A stretch of DNA of 40,011 nt from Bacteroidales bacterium (GTDB lineage Bacteria; Bacteroidota; Bacteroidia; Bacteroidales; UBA932): contig JAFTWQ010000040.1 in the NCBI GenBank assembly GCA_017465225.1, forward strand, positions 1-40,011. Reading direction: 5' to 3'. The notes under the pieces are model-generated. The model saw only the letters and a program-made list of their open reading frames with translations, ran no database searches and had not been told where the DNA came from. Positions within the stretch are counted from its first letter, which is position 1, and each line of letters begins with the position of its first letter. Shown here piece after piece: positions 31,938 to 40,011 of this stretch. The position numbers and the translations under genes were made by a program.

Positions 31938-31945
31938 CAAATATA
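31938..31945 (-). promoter_or_regulatory. -7 element of the GH43 gene
   Basis: TATATTTG on the minus strand lies 21 bases before the GH43 ATG at 31916 and fits TAnnTTTG. No TTG is seen at 19 bases. Confidence 0.5.
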
Positions 31946-32014
31946 ACCTTTAAAAACCACATCAGGAACGCCATTAATCAATTTTCCATACTTTATGATA
32001 AAATGTCCACAACT

Positions 32015-32704
32015 CTATCGGAGCTGGAATATCACAGGGAAGGTGTATGTGACAGGAACTGCCCTGTCTCTCTGTCTGCCAGGCTCCCATTTTGGAGAGC
32101 TGCTTACTACGCGTACCGCTTCGTCATCAAGGGCTTTGTCGACTCCTCTCATTACTATTACATTGCTGACACTGCCATCTTTCTGTACTGTGAAGGAGAG
32201 GGTGACACGTCCCTGTACGCCGTTCTCCACGCAGATTGCCGGATATTTGAGTCTTTGGTTGACCCAGCGGCTGAAATCATTGGCATCGCCTCCGTTGAAT
32301 CTCGGTTTCTGCTCTACCATCTGGAAAGGGATCGGTGCTTCTTCGACAACTTCTTCGATTACTTCATAGTAATCCTTGATCTCTACTCCCATATCCGGAT
32401 CATCGTCCAGCTTCTGGAACAGATTGTCGTCCACTTCAATGTCGTCATCAACGATATCTATGATATCCGACAATTCGATCTTCGGTACTGCAGGAGGAGG
32501 TGGGGGAGGAGTCTCGAATGTTGCCGGGATGATGATTTCATCCGGTATCTCCATCTGATCCATTTCCAGGACTGCTGTCTTTGTATCGGCACTGCTGAAT
32601 TCAAATCCGAAATACACGATCGATAATGCTGCGATAAGACCGATCTCCACAAAGAGAAGCTTCTTGTTTTCAAGATTCGCTTTTTCTGTTTTCTTGTTTA
32701 CCAT
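32015..32704 (-). CDS. TonB-family energy transducer
   Basis: The 229-residue protein has a short cytoplasmic head, one membrane helix (about residues 16-32, LLFVEIGLIAALSIVYFGF), a periplasmic stretch with PPPPPP and many acidic residues, and a C-terminal TonB domain from about 140 (MVEQKPRFNGGDANDFSRWV, then YPAICVENGVQGRVTLSFTV). TonB proteins pass proton-motive force to outer-membrane receptors. Start 32704 (MVNKKTEK) follows the TACCTTTG promoter element. No ExbB, ExbD or TonB-dependent receptor is adjacent, so its partners lie elsewhere. Confidence 0.9.
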   Translation of the reverse strand: MVNKKTEKANLENKKLLFVEIGLIAALSIVYFGFEFSSADTKTAVLEMDQMEIPDEIIIPATFETPPPPPPAVPKIELSDIIDIVDDDIEVDDNLFQKLDDDPDMGVEIKDYYEVIEEVVEEAPIPFQMVEQKPRFNGGDANDFSRWVNQRLKYPAICVENGVQGRVTLSFTVQKDGSVSNVIVMRGVDKALDDEAVRVVSSSPKWEPGRQRDRAVPVTYTFPVIFQLR

Positions 32705-32745
32705 GACTAAAGATTTTAAAGGGTTTGACTTCTGATGTCCTGGTG

Positions 32746-32753
32746 CAAAGGTA
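32746..32753 (-). promoter_or_regulatory. -7 element of the TonB-family gene
   Basis: TACCTTTG on the minus strand is a perfect TAnnTTTG and lies 41 bases before the ATG. A TTCG stands where the -33 TTTG would be. Confidence 0.55.
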
Positions 32754-32757
32754 AGAC

Positions 32758-32789
32758 AAGAAAAGGCCCGAAAACGAATTTCCGGACCT
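32758..32789 (-). terminator. Terminator of the TPR regulator gene
   Basis: On the minus strand AGGTCCG and CGGGCCT form a 7 bp stem with one wobble (32789-32783 with 32770-32764), followed by TTTTCTT. It lies about 100 bases after the TPR gene, just ahead of the TonB-family promoter. Confidence 0.65.
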
Positions 32790-32887
32790 GTAAAATCTCT
32801 CCACAACACAACCTAACTCGCTGATAACCAATAAATTGCAAGTGTCAGATATTACAAAATCTCTCCGTTTTTACAACCTATTGAAAA

Positions 32888-34333
32888 TCAAGCGTTTACA
32901 GCATCGAGAAAATCATCCTTGTCAGGGGCTTCTGAAGAGGAAATCTTGCCTTTCAGTCTCCATATCCTGTTATATACGACTCCCTTGTCCTTCTCGAGTA
33001 TAGTAGAAATCGTTGTACTTGAGAACCCGGAAGCGGCAAAGATGAACAGCTTCACATCATCCGGCTTTAGTTTTGGCATCTGCTCGCGAAGTCTTGCGAC
33101 TATATTGTTGCAGTTACGGTCAAGCATCATCTCCAGTCCTTTCAAGGCCTTCGGATCGACCCGGAGACCGTCGATTACCGACTTCACTTCCTTCAGGATT
33201 CTTCCCTGAAGATTATCTGTACCTTCATATATATAATACTGTTCGCAGAGTCTTTCCAGAAGGTCATATTTTGCAATGGCCGTATGTTTCTCGGAAGGGA
33301 GTCTTTTAGTCGCGGTTCTGAGCTTCGTCTGAAGTTCCTCTGCGATGGTCATGTATTTCTCCGTCTCGGATTTTTCCTCGGCAAGAAGCTTCTCTGATTC
33401 AAGCTTCCTGTATCTCAGATAACCGGTCAGGGCAAAAGTGACGGCTAGGAAGATAAGAATGATGAATGCTGTCATCAATCTTGCAGTACTCAATCTGCTT
33501 CTGGTCAATTCATGCTGCTTGTCAAGATAATCCTGGCGTGATGTCACGACAGACTTCCTGAGCGAGGTCATCTCTACGGAATTGCTGTAATCCATGACCT
33601 CTTCCAATGCATCCAGAGCCTCGGCATCAGCACCGGAACGGCTTCTTATCTGATATTCCCTGAATCTTGCCTGTGCTGTTTCAGCCGGAGTCGCAGCAGT
33701 CTGCAATGCTTTCCTGACCCACTCGTCCGCCTCTTCATGCATGCCGGCAAGTGAATATGCATATGCGAGTATTCCTCTATCTGCACTTGTCAGCGGACAT
33801 TTCAGATCATTTGCCACCCTCGATAGCATATCAATCGCCAGCGACGGATCCGGACGGTTCACTTCAAGGGAGAGTGCGGCATAGGCAGAAAGACATTGTG
33901 CCTCAAGAAGCGTGTCTGCCGACTCATGGGCCTTGTAAAGCACATCACGATATACCTTTTCCGCTGAAGCATAGTCCTGGGAATTATAATATGCCAGGCC
34001 TTTTTCAAACTCGACATGCGTGCTGTTGTATGGTTTCCCTGCTTTCCCGAACTCATCGGACGCAAGCCGCAGATAGCCGATTTCATCGGCATATCCATAT
34101 GTGGCATTGCTGATATGGGCCATGGCCCTATAGATCCTTCCAAGGGCGAAATGGTCATCATTTGCAGAGGCCAGCCTTTCAGCCTCTGAATATTCGATCA
34201 TAGCTTCCGTGTATCGCTTCGCGGCAAAAAGCGAGTCTCCTTCAGCTATGGTCTTCTCAATCTTTGCCGTCCTGCCTGCTGAGCAGCCTGTCATCACCGC
34301 AATCAGCAGAATGTATGTCATTATCCTCTTCAT
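32888..34333 (-). CDS. TPR-transmembrane-HTH regulator, lipoprotein-like
   Basis: The 481-residue protein has a lipoprotein-type signal (VMTGC, near residue 17) and TPR repeats at about 22-260, with recurring A-x3-Y and LxxAxx patterns. A membrane helix (about 288-308, LMTAFIILIFLAVTFALTGYL) and a cytoplasmic coiled coil follow, then a C-terminal helical region that ends in a LuxR-like helix-turn-helix (LKPDDVKLFIFAASGFSSTT, then IWRLKGKI). This TPR-TM-HTH plan is common in Bacteroidota, where it links periplasmic signals to transcription. The presence of both a lipobox and a membrane helix is a feature of the group. Start 34333 follows TATATTTG at 34346-34339. Its targets are unknown; the divergent GH13 gene is the nearest candidate. 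Confidence 0.85.
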   Translation of the reverse strand: MKRIMTYILLIAVMTGCSAGRTAKIEKTIAEGDSLFAAKRYTEAMIEYSEAERLASANDDHFALGRIYRAMAHISNATYGYADEIGYLRLASDEFGKAGKPYNSTHVEFEKGLAYYNSQDYASAEKVYRDVLYKAHESADTLLEAQCLSAYAALSLEVNRPDPSLAIDMLSRVANDLKCPLTSADRGILAYAYSLAGMHEEADEWVRKALQTAATPAETAQARFREYQIRSRSGADAEALDALEEVMDYSNSVEMTSLRKSVVTSRQDYLDKQHELTRSRLSTARLMTAFIILIFLAVTFALTGYLRYRKLESEKLLAEEKSETEKYMTIAEELQTKLRTATKRLPSEKHTAIAKYDLLERLCEQYYIYEGTDNLQGRILKEVKSVIDGLRVDPKALKGLEMMLDRNCNNIVARLREQMPKLKPDDVKLFIFAASGFSSTTISTILEKDKGVVYNRIWRLKGKISSSEAPDKDDFLDAVNA

Positions 34334-34338
34334 ATCTG

Positions 34339-34346
34339 CAAATATA
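34339..34346 (-). promoter_or_regulatory. -7 element of the TPR regulator gene
   Basis: TATATTTG on the minus strand fits TAnnTTTG and ends six bases before the ATG, so the leader would be extremely short. A TTG lies 22 bases upstream, slightly beyond the ideal spacing. Confidence 0.45.
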
Positions 34347-34387
34347 CAAAAGGAATGAATCGCATCTGCAAATGGATGAATTTCTTT

Positions 34388-34417
34388 TTGTGGGGCATTC
34401 ATTTTGTGCTACCTTTG
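34388..34417 (+). promoter_or_regulatory. Housekeeping-type promoter of the cytoplasmic GH13 gene
   Basis: TTG (34388-34390), exactly 19 bases, then TACCTTTG (34410-34417) match the Bacteroidota consensus. The gene's ATG is 19 bases after the -7 element. Confidence 0.85.
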
Positions 34418-34436
34418 CGACGCAAATAAAAATGAC

Positions 34437-36101
34437 ATGCAGAAACCTATCATATATCAGATGCTCCCACGTCTTTGGGGCAACAGCAATGAATCTCCGG
34501 TAAAGGGAGGAACCTTATCAGAAAACGGGACAGGAAAATTTTCGGACATAGATACTGCGACACTCGAATACCTCAAATGGCTCGGATGCAGCCATGTATG
34601 GTTCACCGGTATCCTTCGTCATTCCACACAGACATCCGAGGCCGGATGCATTCCTTCTCACCCGCAGTTCGTGAAAGGTAATGCAGGCTCGCCGTATGCG
34701 ATCTGCGATTATTATGATGTGAATGCATACCTCGCTGACGATCCGGACAAAAGGATGGAGGAATTCGAGGCACTGATAAAGAGAAGCCACGACGCCGGTC
34801 TCAAGGTGATCATGGACTTTGTGCCGAACCATGTGTCCCGCGATTACGGTAAGGTAAATCCGTCAAAAGGACATCCTGTACTTGGTGCGGAGGATGACAG
34901 GAGCGTCCATTGGAGACCGGAGAACGACTTCTTCTATTATCCCGGACAGCGACTTACCCTGCCATCTCCGGTTGCTGCCGGATATGAGCCATACGAGGAG
35001 TTCCCGGCCATGGCTACAGGAAACAACTGCTATAACGCCAATCCAGGTGTGAACGACTGGTATGAGACCGTGAAGATCAATTATGGTGACGATCATACGC
35101 CGACATGGGACAAGATGTATGACATCATTGATTTCTGGGCGTCCAAGGGCGTAGATGGCTTCAGATGCGATATGGTGGAGCTTGTGCCGAAGTCATTCAT
35201 GAAATGGATGATCGCCAAGGCAAAGGCTGCGCACCCTTCAGTCATCTTCATTGCCGAGGTATATAAAAAGGAAGAATACAACGAATACATCAGGTCGGTC
35301 GGATTTGACTACCTCTATGACAAGTCGGGCCTGTATGACACCCTGAAGTCAATCGTCGACAAGAGTGTGAATGACAACGGAATGCCTGTGGAGCTCTGGC
35401 AGTCGACATCAGGAATCACTAGAAACTGGCAGTTCCTCAGCGACATCCAGCCTTACATGCTCAATTTCCTCGAGAATCACGACGAGCAGCGCTTCGCATC
35501 GGAATTCTTCGGAGGTGATGCGATGAAGACACTGGCTCCGCTGTATGTCTCGCTTTTCCTTAACACCGCTCCGTTCATGATCTATTTCGGTGAGGAAGTC
35601 GGCGAAAAGGGCATGGACCATGAAGGATTCAGCGGCAGAGACGGCCGTACAACCATCTTCGACTGGTGGAGCGTTGCGTCAGTCCGCAGACTCCGTAAGA
35701 TGATTTCATCCGGAGCATACAAGACATTGGATGCCGGCAAGATCGCCATGGCTGGTCTTGAAAGGGGAGAGGCGGAACTCTTCTGCAGATTCGCCGAAGC
35801 CATCAGGACAGCAGCAGCTGACGAGGCTGTACGCAAAGGCTCGACATATGATCTCTGCTACTGCAACATGTCATCCGACGGATTCGACAAGAACAGGCAT
35901 TTCGCTTTCCTGCGTGATTATGAAGAACATACATTGCTGATTGCAACGAATTTCTCACAGTACGAGGCAAAGATGAAACTCGTCATTCCGGAACATGCCT
36001 TTGACTGGATGGGAATCCCTGTGACGGAAGACCTGCATCCAGGCAAGACAATCGAAGTGACCGTGCCTCCGATGGACGGAGTAATCGTCAGTTTGATTTG
36101 A
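34437..36101 (+). CDS. Cytoplasmic GH13 alpha-amylase-like enzyme
   Basis: The 554-residue protein has no signal peptide and so should act in the cytoplasm on alpha-glucan or maltodextrin. The GH13 regions are DFVPNH (127-132), GFRCDMVEL with nucleophile D245, FIAEVY with acid/base E274 and ENHD with H348 and D349. It opens directly with the barrel (IIYQMLPRLWGNSN) and ends with a beta domain. Start 34437 is the first ATG after the promoter; the earlier in-frame ATG at 34404 lies within it. It is distinct from the secreted AmyE-like enzyme at 13440. Its 3' end overlaps the convergent gene by 14 bases. Confidence 0.9.
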   Translation: MQKPIIYQMLPRLWGNSNESPVKGGTLSENGTGKFSDIDTATLEYLKWLGCSHVWFTGILRHSTQTSEAGCIPSHPQFVKGNAGSPYAICDYYDVNAYLADDPDKRMEEFEALIKRSHDAGLKVIMDFVPNHVSRDYGKVNPSKGHPVLGAEDDRSVHWRPENDFFYYPGQRLTLPSPVAAGYEPYEEFPAMATGNNCYNANPGVNDWYETVKINYGDDHTPTWDKMYDIIDFWASKGVDGFRCDMVELVPKSFMKWMIAKAKAAHPSVIFIAEVYKKEEYNEYIRSVGFDYLYDKSGLYDTLKSIVDKSVNDNGMPVELWQSTSGITRNWQFLSDIQPYMLNFLENHDEQRFASEFFGGDAMKTLAPLYVSLFLNTAPFMIYFGEEVGEKGMDHEGFSGRDGRTTIFDWWSVASVRRLRKMISSGAYKTLDAGKIAMAGLERGEAELFCRFAEAIRTAAADEAVRKGSTYDLCYCNMSSDGFDKNRHFAFLRDYEEHTLLIATNFSQYEAKMKLVIPEHAFDWMGIPVTEDLHPGKTIEVTVPPMDGVIVSLI

Positions 36102-39084
36102 ATCCGTAGCCTATGACCGCTTCATTCGAGGATCGGTCTATATATCCCTCCATTCCTTCCGGTGCCTTGTAAAGCCTTGTATATGTGCCTTTTGACACGC
36201 ATTCAAGGCCGGCAATGGCGTCTTCGTCGATAAATCCGTCCTTGCGTACGGTGTCGATGGTAAGATATCCGACTCCAAGCGAAGTGATGTTCTGGAAGAA
36301 ATGAGTACCTTGGCTCGGCTCGATCTGATAGCCCGGAATCGCGCTTTCCACAATCATCCTGGCCTCTGAAATCTCACTCCACATGACAGGGATTCCAAGC
36401 CATGGGTCAGACGATCCCCATCGTCCCGGTCCGATGAGAAGATAAGAGCCACCCTCATTCTTGACCATATTGTTGAATTCAGCTATCTCCTGCGCCATTT
36501 CCTTGGTCCTTGCGCTGTCAAATATGTCTGAAGGGACATGGATGATATGTGTTATGCCTTCCGATCTGCCAGATCCCAGTGCCTTTGATGACCTCACAAG
36601 CACATGCGACATTTCCTCGCATACCTTGTCTATAGAGAAGCTTGAATCAGAGCTGTATTCTCCTACCGGCCTTACCTGCAGGAGCTTCATGTTCATTCTT
36701 GTACCTCCGTCCTTCTGCTCCAGGTCAGCAGCGAACTCCATCTCAATGTCGCACATGAGTTCATTCCTGCATATCTCGAGAAGATCCTTGATGATCTGCG
36801 CGAGAGGGTAGCGGCCATATTTGAGAAGAGCGTCGAATGAAATGATGCGTGGACCACGGGCCGTGATGCCCGGTACCATCCTGTTGTTCTCAAGGCTGAA
36901 CGTAGACGCGACCATCTCCGGATATGTATATTGAGGAAGTACATCCGCAATCTGCACATGTGCGAGATTGACTCCCTCATTCTTGGATATCTTGAAAGAT
37001 CCCGGCCTCAGGTCAAGGGCATACATCATCTTCTGCGTATCCCTCAAGGCTAGCTTCGGCTCGGAAAGCTGAAGTATCTTCTTCGGGAATTTCGGGCTGA
37101 ATCTCAATGAGTTGCCTCCGTCTACAACCGTCTTTCCCAGACCGAATGCCAGATCTACGATGCCGTCTTCCGGCTTCTCATTGCCGATAGGGTAGAAATT
37201 GACCGAACGTGCGACTCCGGAAAGCATCGGATAATAAAGCCCTTCATGTTCGGAGCCGCAGATGCTCTGCACGACAACGGCCATCTTTTCCTCGCTCAAG
37301 AGGTTGCCGGTAGTCTGTATATATGCCCTGCTGCCGCTGTAGAAAACCGAAGCATAGACACTCTTGATGGCCTTTCCAAGCATTCGCAGCATCTGGTCCC
37401 TGTTCTCCGCAAGCGGAATCATGTAGGTAGAATAAACGCCCGCAAACGGCTGGTAGCTGCTGTCCTCAAGCTTCGAGCTTGAACGAACGGCAAGAGGGGA
37501 GCGGGTGGTCTCGAGGAAGGCCCTGAGCTCCTCCACCAATGGCTCCGGCAGACGCGAGGAGACAAACTCCGAAAGGATCTCATCATCCGAAATGTCAGAG
37601 TCTATGACATACTGAAGGTCATTCTCTATGATGAACTGATCGAAATAATCAGTAGCGATCACGACAGTACGTGGGATGGATATCTTTACATTCTCATATC
37701 TGTCCGCGAGATGATGCTTGTATACCAGGCTGTTAAGGAAAGCCAGGCCACGTGCCTTTCCTCCGAGGGATCCGTCTCCCATACGTGAGAACCATATATG
37801 CCTTCCGTAGCTTTCAGCATCGAAATGAGCGATGACACCTCGTCCCATAAGTGCATGATAATCATGTATCTGCTGGGATACATACGCCCTGAGCTCGGCA
37901 GTGCTGGAGAACTGGCTCTCGAGCACTTTCTTGAACTTGACGCCAAGCGTGAAAAGACCACGGGCCATGAACCATTTCGAGAGCATGTTCTTTGATGTGT
38001 TCGCCAGAAGGATCTCGTCCGGGATGTCCCTCATGAGCAGCTCCAGCTCCTTCAGATTCGCCGCCCTGCCATATTCGATACGGTTTGCGTCCCTGAAGAC
38101 AAATTCACCGAAAGCGAACTCTTCCTTGATATAGTCATAGAGCTGGATCATCAGCGTCTTTGAATACTTCCTCAAAAAGCCGACTCCCATTTCCTCCGCG
38201 ACTTCAGCTATGGATTCCTGCGAAGACTGCAGCAGTACAGGCATCATAGGATCGTCTGCCTTGATATGACGGACTAGATCAAGTCCTGCATCAAGCTTCT
38301 CCATTTCAGGCGACTCACCTCGATGTGCACAGAATCCCACATCCGAAATGACACCGAGAAGGTTTGACTTGTACTTTTCATACATGTACATCGCATCATC
38401 CAGATTGGTCGCAAGAAGAATCTTCGGACGCGATCTCTTCATATGCTTCCTCTGCTGCTCGTTCAAGGTTTCCTTCAGGAATTCGGCACTCTGACGAAGG
38501 ACCATACGGTATAGCTCGGGAAGATATGTGGAATAATATCTTACGGAGTCTTCGACGAGCAGAATGCTCTGCACACCGACCCTCAGGATGTCGTTTTCGG
38601 CATTCTTGAGATCCTCGAACAGCTTGATTATGGCTACGATGAGGTCTGCATTACCATGCCAGCTGAACATGTAGTCCACTGCCGAGGTATCGAGTGCCGC
38701 CAGCCTCCTGTACACTTCTTTGGAGAAATGGGTAAGCAATACGAACGGAAGGCTTCTTCCTTCCTTCTTCAGCTCTGAAGCCAAGGTAAAGACATCATTG
38801 TCTCCGGCATTGTACATGCAGATTATCATATCGATACCGACAGTCGTCTGAAGCATCTCGCGAGCCTCGGCAGAAGTCTGCACCCACAGGAATTTAGGCG
38901 GCGTACTCAGGTTCAGGTCGATGTATTCCTTGTAGATCCGTGTCTCGATCTGACCGTCCTCTTCAAGGATGAAAGCGTCATAGTTGCTGCATATCATGAG
39001 GATTCTTCTTACTCGGAATCCCATGAGTGAATCATAGTCTGCATTGATAAGCTCCTTAAGAAGCTTTGGCTCAAGTGTATTCAT
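36088..39084 (-). CDS. PEP/pyruvate-binding protein with receiver-like N-terminal domains
   Basis: The 998-residue protein starts with two receiver-like folds (about residues 25-150 and 172-330; the second starts SILLVEDSVRYYS). It then has the pyruvate-phosphate-dikinase N-terminal ATP-grasp region (GSLGGKARGLAFL near 440, RSSSKLEDSSYQPFAGVYST near 535 and LLQVRPVGEY near 790) and a C-terminal region with GPGRWGSSDPWLG. The phosphohistidine swivel domain and the PEP-binding barrel of true PPDK or PEP synthase are not present. Proteins of this plan recur in Bacteroidota, with unknown substrate. Start 39084 (MNTLEPK) is preferred over 39123, which overlaps the RNA methyltransferase gene. It follows that gene by ten bases and is likely co-transcribed. 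Confidence 0.85.
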   Translation of the reverse strand: MNTLEPKLLKELINADYDSLMGFRVRRILMICSNYDAFILEEDGQIETRIYKEYIDLNLSTPPKFLWVQTSAEAREMLQTTVGIDMIICMYNAGDNDVFTLASELKKEGRSLPFVLLTHFSKEVYRRLAALDTSAVDYMFSWHGNADLIVAIIKLFEDLKNAENDILRVGVQSILLVEDSVRYYSTYLPELYRMVLRQSAEFLKETLNEQQRKHMKRSRPKILLATNLDDAMYMYEKYKSNLLGVISDVGFCAHRGESPEMEKLDAGLDLVRHIKADDPMMPVLLQSSQESIAEVAEEMGVGFLRKYSKTLMIQLYDYIKEEFAFGEFVFRDANRIEYGRAANLKELELLMRDIPDEILLANTSKNMLSKWFMARGLFTLGVKFKKVLESQFSSTAELRAYVSQQIHDYHALMGRGVIAHFDAESYGRHIWFSRMGDGSLGGKARGLAFLNSLVYKHHLADRYENVKISIPRTVVIATDYFDQFIIENDLQYVIDSDISDDEILSEFVSSRLPEPLVEELRAFLETTRSPLAVRSSSKLEDSSYQPFAGVYSTYMIPLAENRDQMLRMLGKAIKSVYASVFYSGSRAYIQTTGNLLSEEKMAVVVQSICGSEHEGLYYPMLSGVARSVNFYPIGNEKPEDGIVDLAFGLGKTVVDGGNSLRFSPKFPKKILQLSEPKLALRDTQKMMYALDLRPGSFKISKNEGVNLAHVQIADVLPQYTYPEMVASTFSLENNRMVPGITARGPRIISFDALLKYGRYPLAQIIKDLLEICRNELMCDIEMEFAADLEQKDGGTRMNMKLLQVRPVGEYSSDSSFSIDKVCEEMSHVLVRSSKALGSGRSEGITHIIHVPSDIFDSARTKEMAQEIAEFNNMVKNEGGSYLLIGPGRWGSSDPWLGIPVMWSEISEARMIVESAIPGYQIEPSQGTHFFQNITSLGVGYLTIDTVRKDGFIDEDAIAGLECVSKGTYTRLYKAPEGMEGYIDRSSNEAVIGYGFKSN

Positions 39085-39094
39085 ATGTCGGGGA

Positions 39095-39850
39095 TCAATA
39101 TGTTCTTCTTCTGAATTCTGCAACAGTCACGGCGGTTGCAACCGCTGCGTTCAACGACTCCGAACCAGGGTCATCCGCAGGATATGGAGGGATATACAAT
39201 CTGTCGGAAACAAGGGCTGCCATCGCGTCCGAAATGCCCTCTGATTCATTTCCGATCACGATGACCGCAGGTTTGTCCTTGCCGGTCTCAAGCGGCTGGG
39301 AATACATGTTCCTGCCGTCCAGGAATGTCCCATAGACCTTTCCGCCAGCCGCAAGCACTTCCTTTGTCAATGATGGAAGATCCACATAGTGCATCTTTAC
39401 ACGGAATATCGCACCCATGGTCGACTGCACGACCTTGGGATTGAAGACGTCAACGGTATCCTTGGCTGCAAACACGGCATCGATACCGAACCAGTCGGCG
39501 ATCCTGAGGATCGTGCCGAGATTGCCAGGGTCACGGATAGTATCCAGAGCAAGGAAAAGGCCTCCTGAAGCAAAGAGTCCTGACAATGAAGCCGGTTCGT
39601 CAATATATATGTCCTCCGGCTTTCTGACTACTGCCAGGACAGGAGAAGGGGATGCCAGCGATGATATTCTTTTCATAGCCTCCTCGCCGATCTCATCCCT
39701 CTGATACACCGCTTCAACGGCAAAATGAGACTTACGGGCCTCTTCAACCATCTTTTCCCCTTCCACTACAAACAGTCCGGATTCATCCCTGAACTTCTTC
39801 TGCTGCAGGGACTTTACCCTCTTTATCTCATTGTTTGATATAGATGCCAT
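39095..39850 (-). CDS. TrmH/SpoU-family RNA methyltransferase
   Basis: The 251-residue SPOUT methyltransferase puts a methyl group from S-adenosylmethionine on a ribose 2'-OH of rRNA or tRNA. An N-terminal substrate-binding domain (ISNNEIKRVKSLQQKKFRDE, FVVEGEKMV) is followed by the knotted domain with the three SPOUT motifs: LDTIRDPGNLGTILRIADWFG (asparagine and arginine key), VIVIGNESEGI and IPPYPADDPGSESLNAAVA. The target nucleotide cannot be given. Start 39850 (MASISNNEI) follows TAAGTTTG at 39880-39873. The PEP-binding gene follows ten bases downstream. Confidence 0.92.
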   Translation of the reverse strand: MASISNNEIKRVKSLQQKKFRDESGLFVVEGEKMVEEARKSHFAVEAVYQRDEIGEEAMKRISSLASPSPVLAVVRKPEDIYIDEPASLSGLFASGGLFLALDTIRDPGNLGTILRIADWFGIDAVFAAKDTVDVFNPKVVQSTMGAIFRVKMHYVDLPSLTKEVLAAGGKVYGTFLDGRNMYSQPLETGKDKPAVIVIGNESEGISDAMAALVSDRLYIPPYPADDPGSESLNAAVATAVTVAEFRRRTY

Positions 39851-39872
39851 AACATGGAATTTTCGCAAAATA

Positions 39873-39880
39873 CAAACTTA
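39873..39880 (-). promoter_or_regulatory. -7 element of the RNA methyltransferase operon
   Basis: TAAGTTTG on the minus strand fits TAnnTTTG 22 bases before the ATG at 39850. No clear TTG is present at the expected distance. Confidence 0.5.
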
Positions 39881-40011
39881 CATAAAAACATTCGTTTTTA
39901 CGCCCGTTAGAATAAAAATCAAGCCCACATACTATCTTTAAAGGTCAAAAGCGGTCATGACTTCTCAGCCAGCCGCACTGTATCTATGTTCAACGAGGTC
40001 TATGCCTCAAA
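39881..40011. other. Right-hand end, no supported gene
   Basis: No complete feature is visible. An ATG at 39986 opens a plus-strand frame (MFNEVYAS) that runs off the window; the same frame is open upstream to about 39,910, so it could be the beginning of a gene, but there is too little to judge. Confidence 0.3.

Noticed and set aside
32003-32626. 207-codon plus-strand ORF
   Set aside because: It is antisense to the TonB-family gene. It is open because the coding strand uses biased codons.
1-40011. CRISPR array, rRNA genes or insertion sequences
   Set aside because: No regularly spaced repeats, no rRNA-like sequence and no transposase or IS-end pair were seen when reading through the window.

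Overview
The window looks like a chromosomal segment of a Bacteroidales bacterium (phylum Bacteroidota), probably gut-associated. The signs are recurrent TAnnTTTG -7 promoter elements (two with a TTG exactly 19 bases upstream), scarce Shine-Dalgarno sequences, many SPII lipoproteins, a TonB-family protein, a TPR-transmembrane-HTH regulator and carbohydrate-active lipoproteins. I cannot fix the family or genus from sequence alone.

Positions 1 to about 3,640 are an AT-rich accessory patch. It holds a 5'-truncated TIR-like gene, a protein with a HEPN-type RNxxxH motif, a tRNA-3'-end-like sequence followed by a terminator, a decayed gene, one unassigned helical protein and several free-standing hairpins. 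This looks like the worn end of an integrated defence-type island. At its right edge a very strong terminator (3729-3776) has no recognisable gene in front of it, so a core gene may have been cut off by the insertion.

From 3,900 to 9,310 come proC (minus strand) and, divergently, a sigma-70 family factor overlapping a membrane protein with HELTH. These are followed by a B12-type radical SAM protein, a small secreted protein, a YiiX-like lipoprotein and a PAS protein. A conserved 46-base element lies just upstream of both the radical SAM gene and the secreted-protein gene and does not match the housekeeping promoter. This is a candidate small regulon of the neighbouring sigma factor and one of the two most interesting parts of the window.

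From 9,314 to 12,980 (minus strand) are two short operons: a YdeI-GNAT fusion with an Smr protein, and fRMsr, a RelA-type HD/HTH protein, YbjQ and YjbQ. A NifX-like protein, an AmyE-like lipoprotein amylase with a metallo-beta-lactamase-fold lipoprotein, phosphotransacetylase, a PagL-like lipid A deacylase, a type-B carboxylesterase, a GH9 lipoprotein and anaerobic ribonucleotide reductase (nrdD-nrdG) follow.

From 25,100 to 31,950 is a complete unsaturated-uronate module. On the plus strand are kdgK and eda; convergent to them on the minus strand are GH43, kduD, a galactitol-type PTS EIIC without any EIIA or EIIB, and a kduI that carries an apparent signal peptide. Together they would take 4-deoxy-5-ketouronate to pyruvate and glyceraldehyde-3-phosphate. 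The orphan EIIC and exported KduI suggest that isomerisation occurs in the periplasm before import, which I regard as the best candidate for undescribed biology here.

From 32,015 to the end are a TonB-like protein, the TPR/HTH regulator, a cytoplasmic GH13 enzyme under a textbook Bacteroidota promoter, a large receiver-PPDK_N-type protein that converges on and overlaps it, and a TrmH-family RNA methyltransferase.
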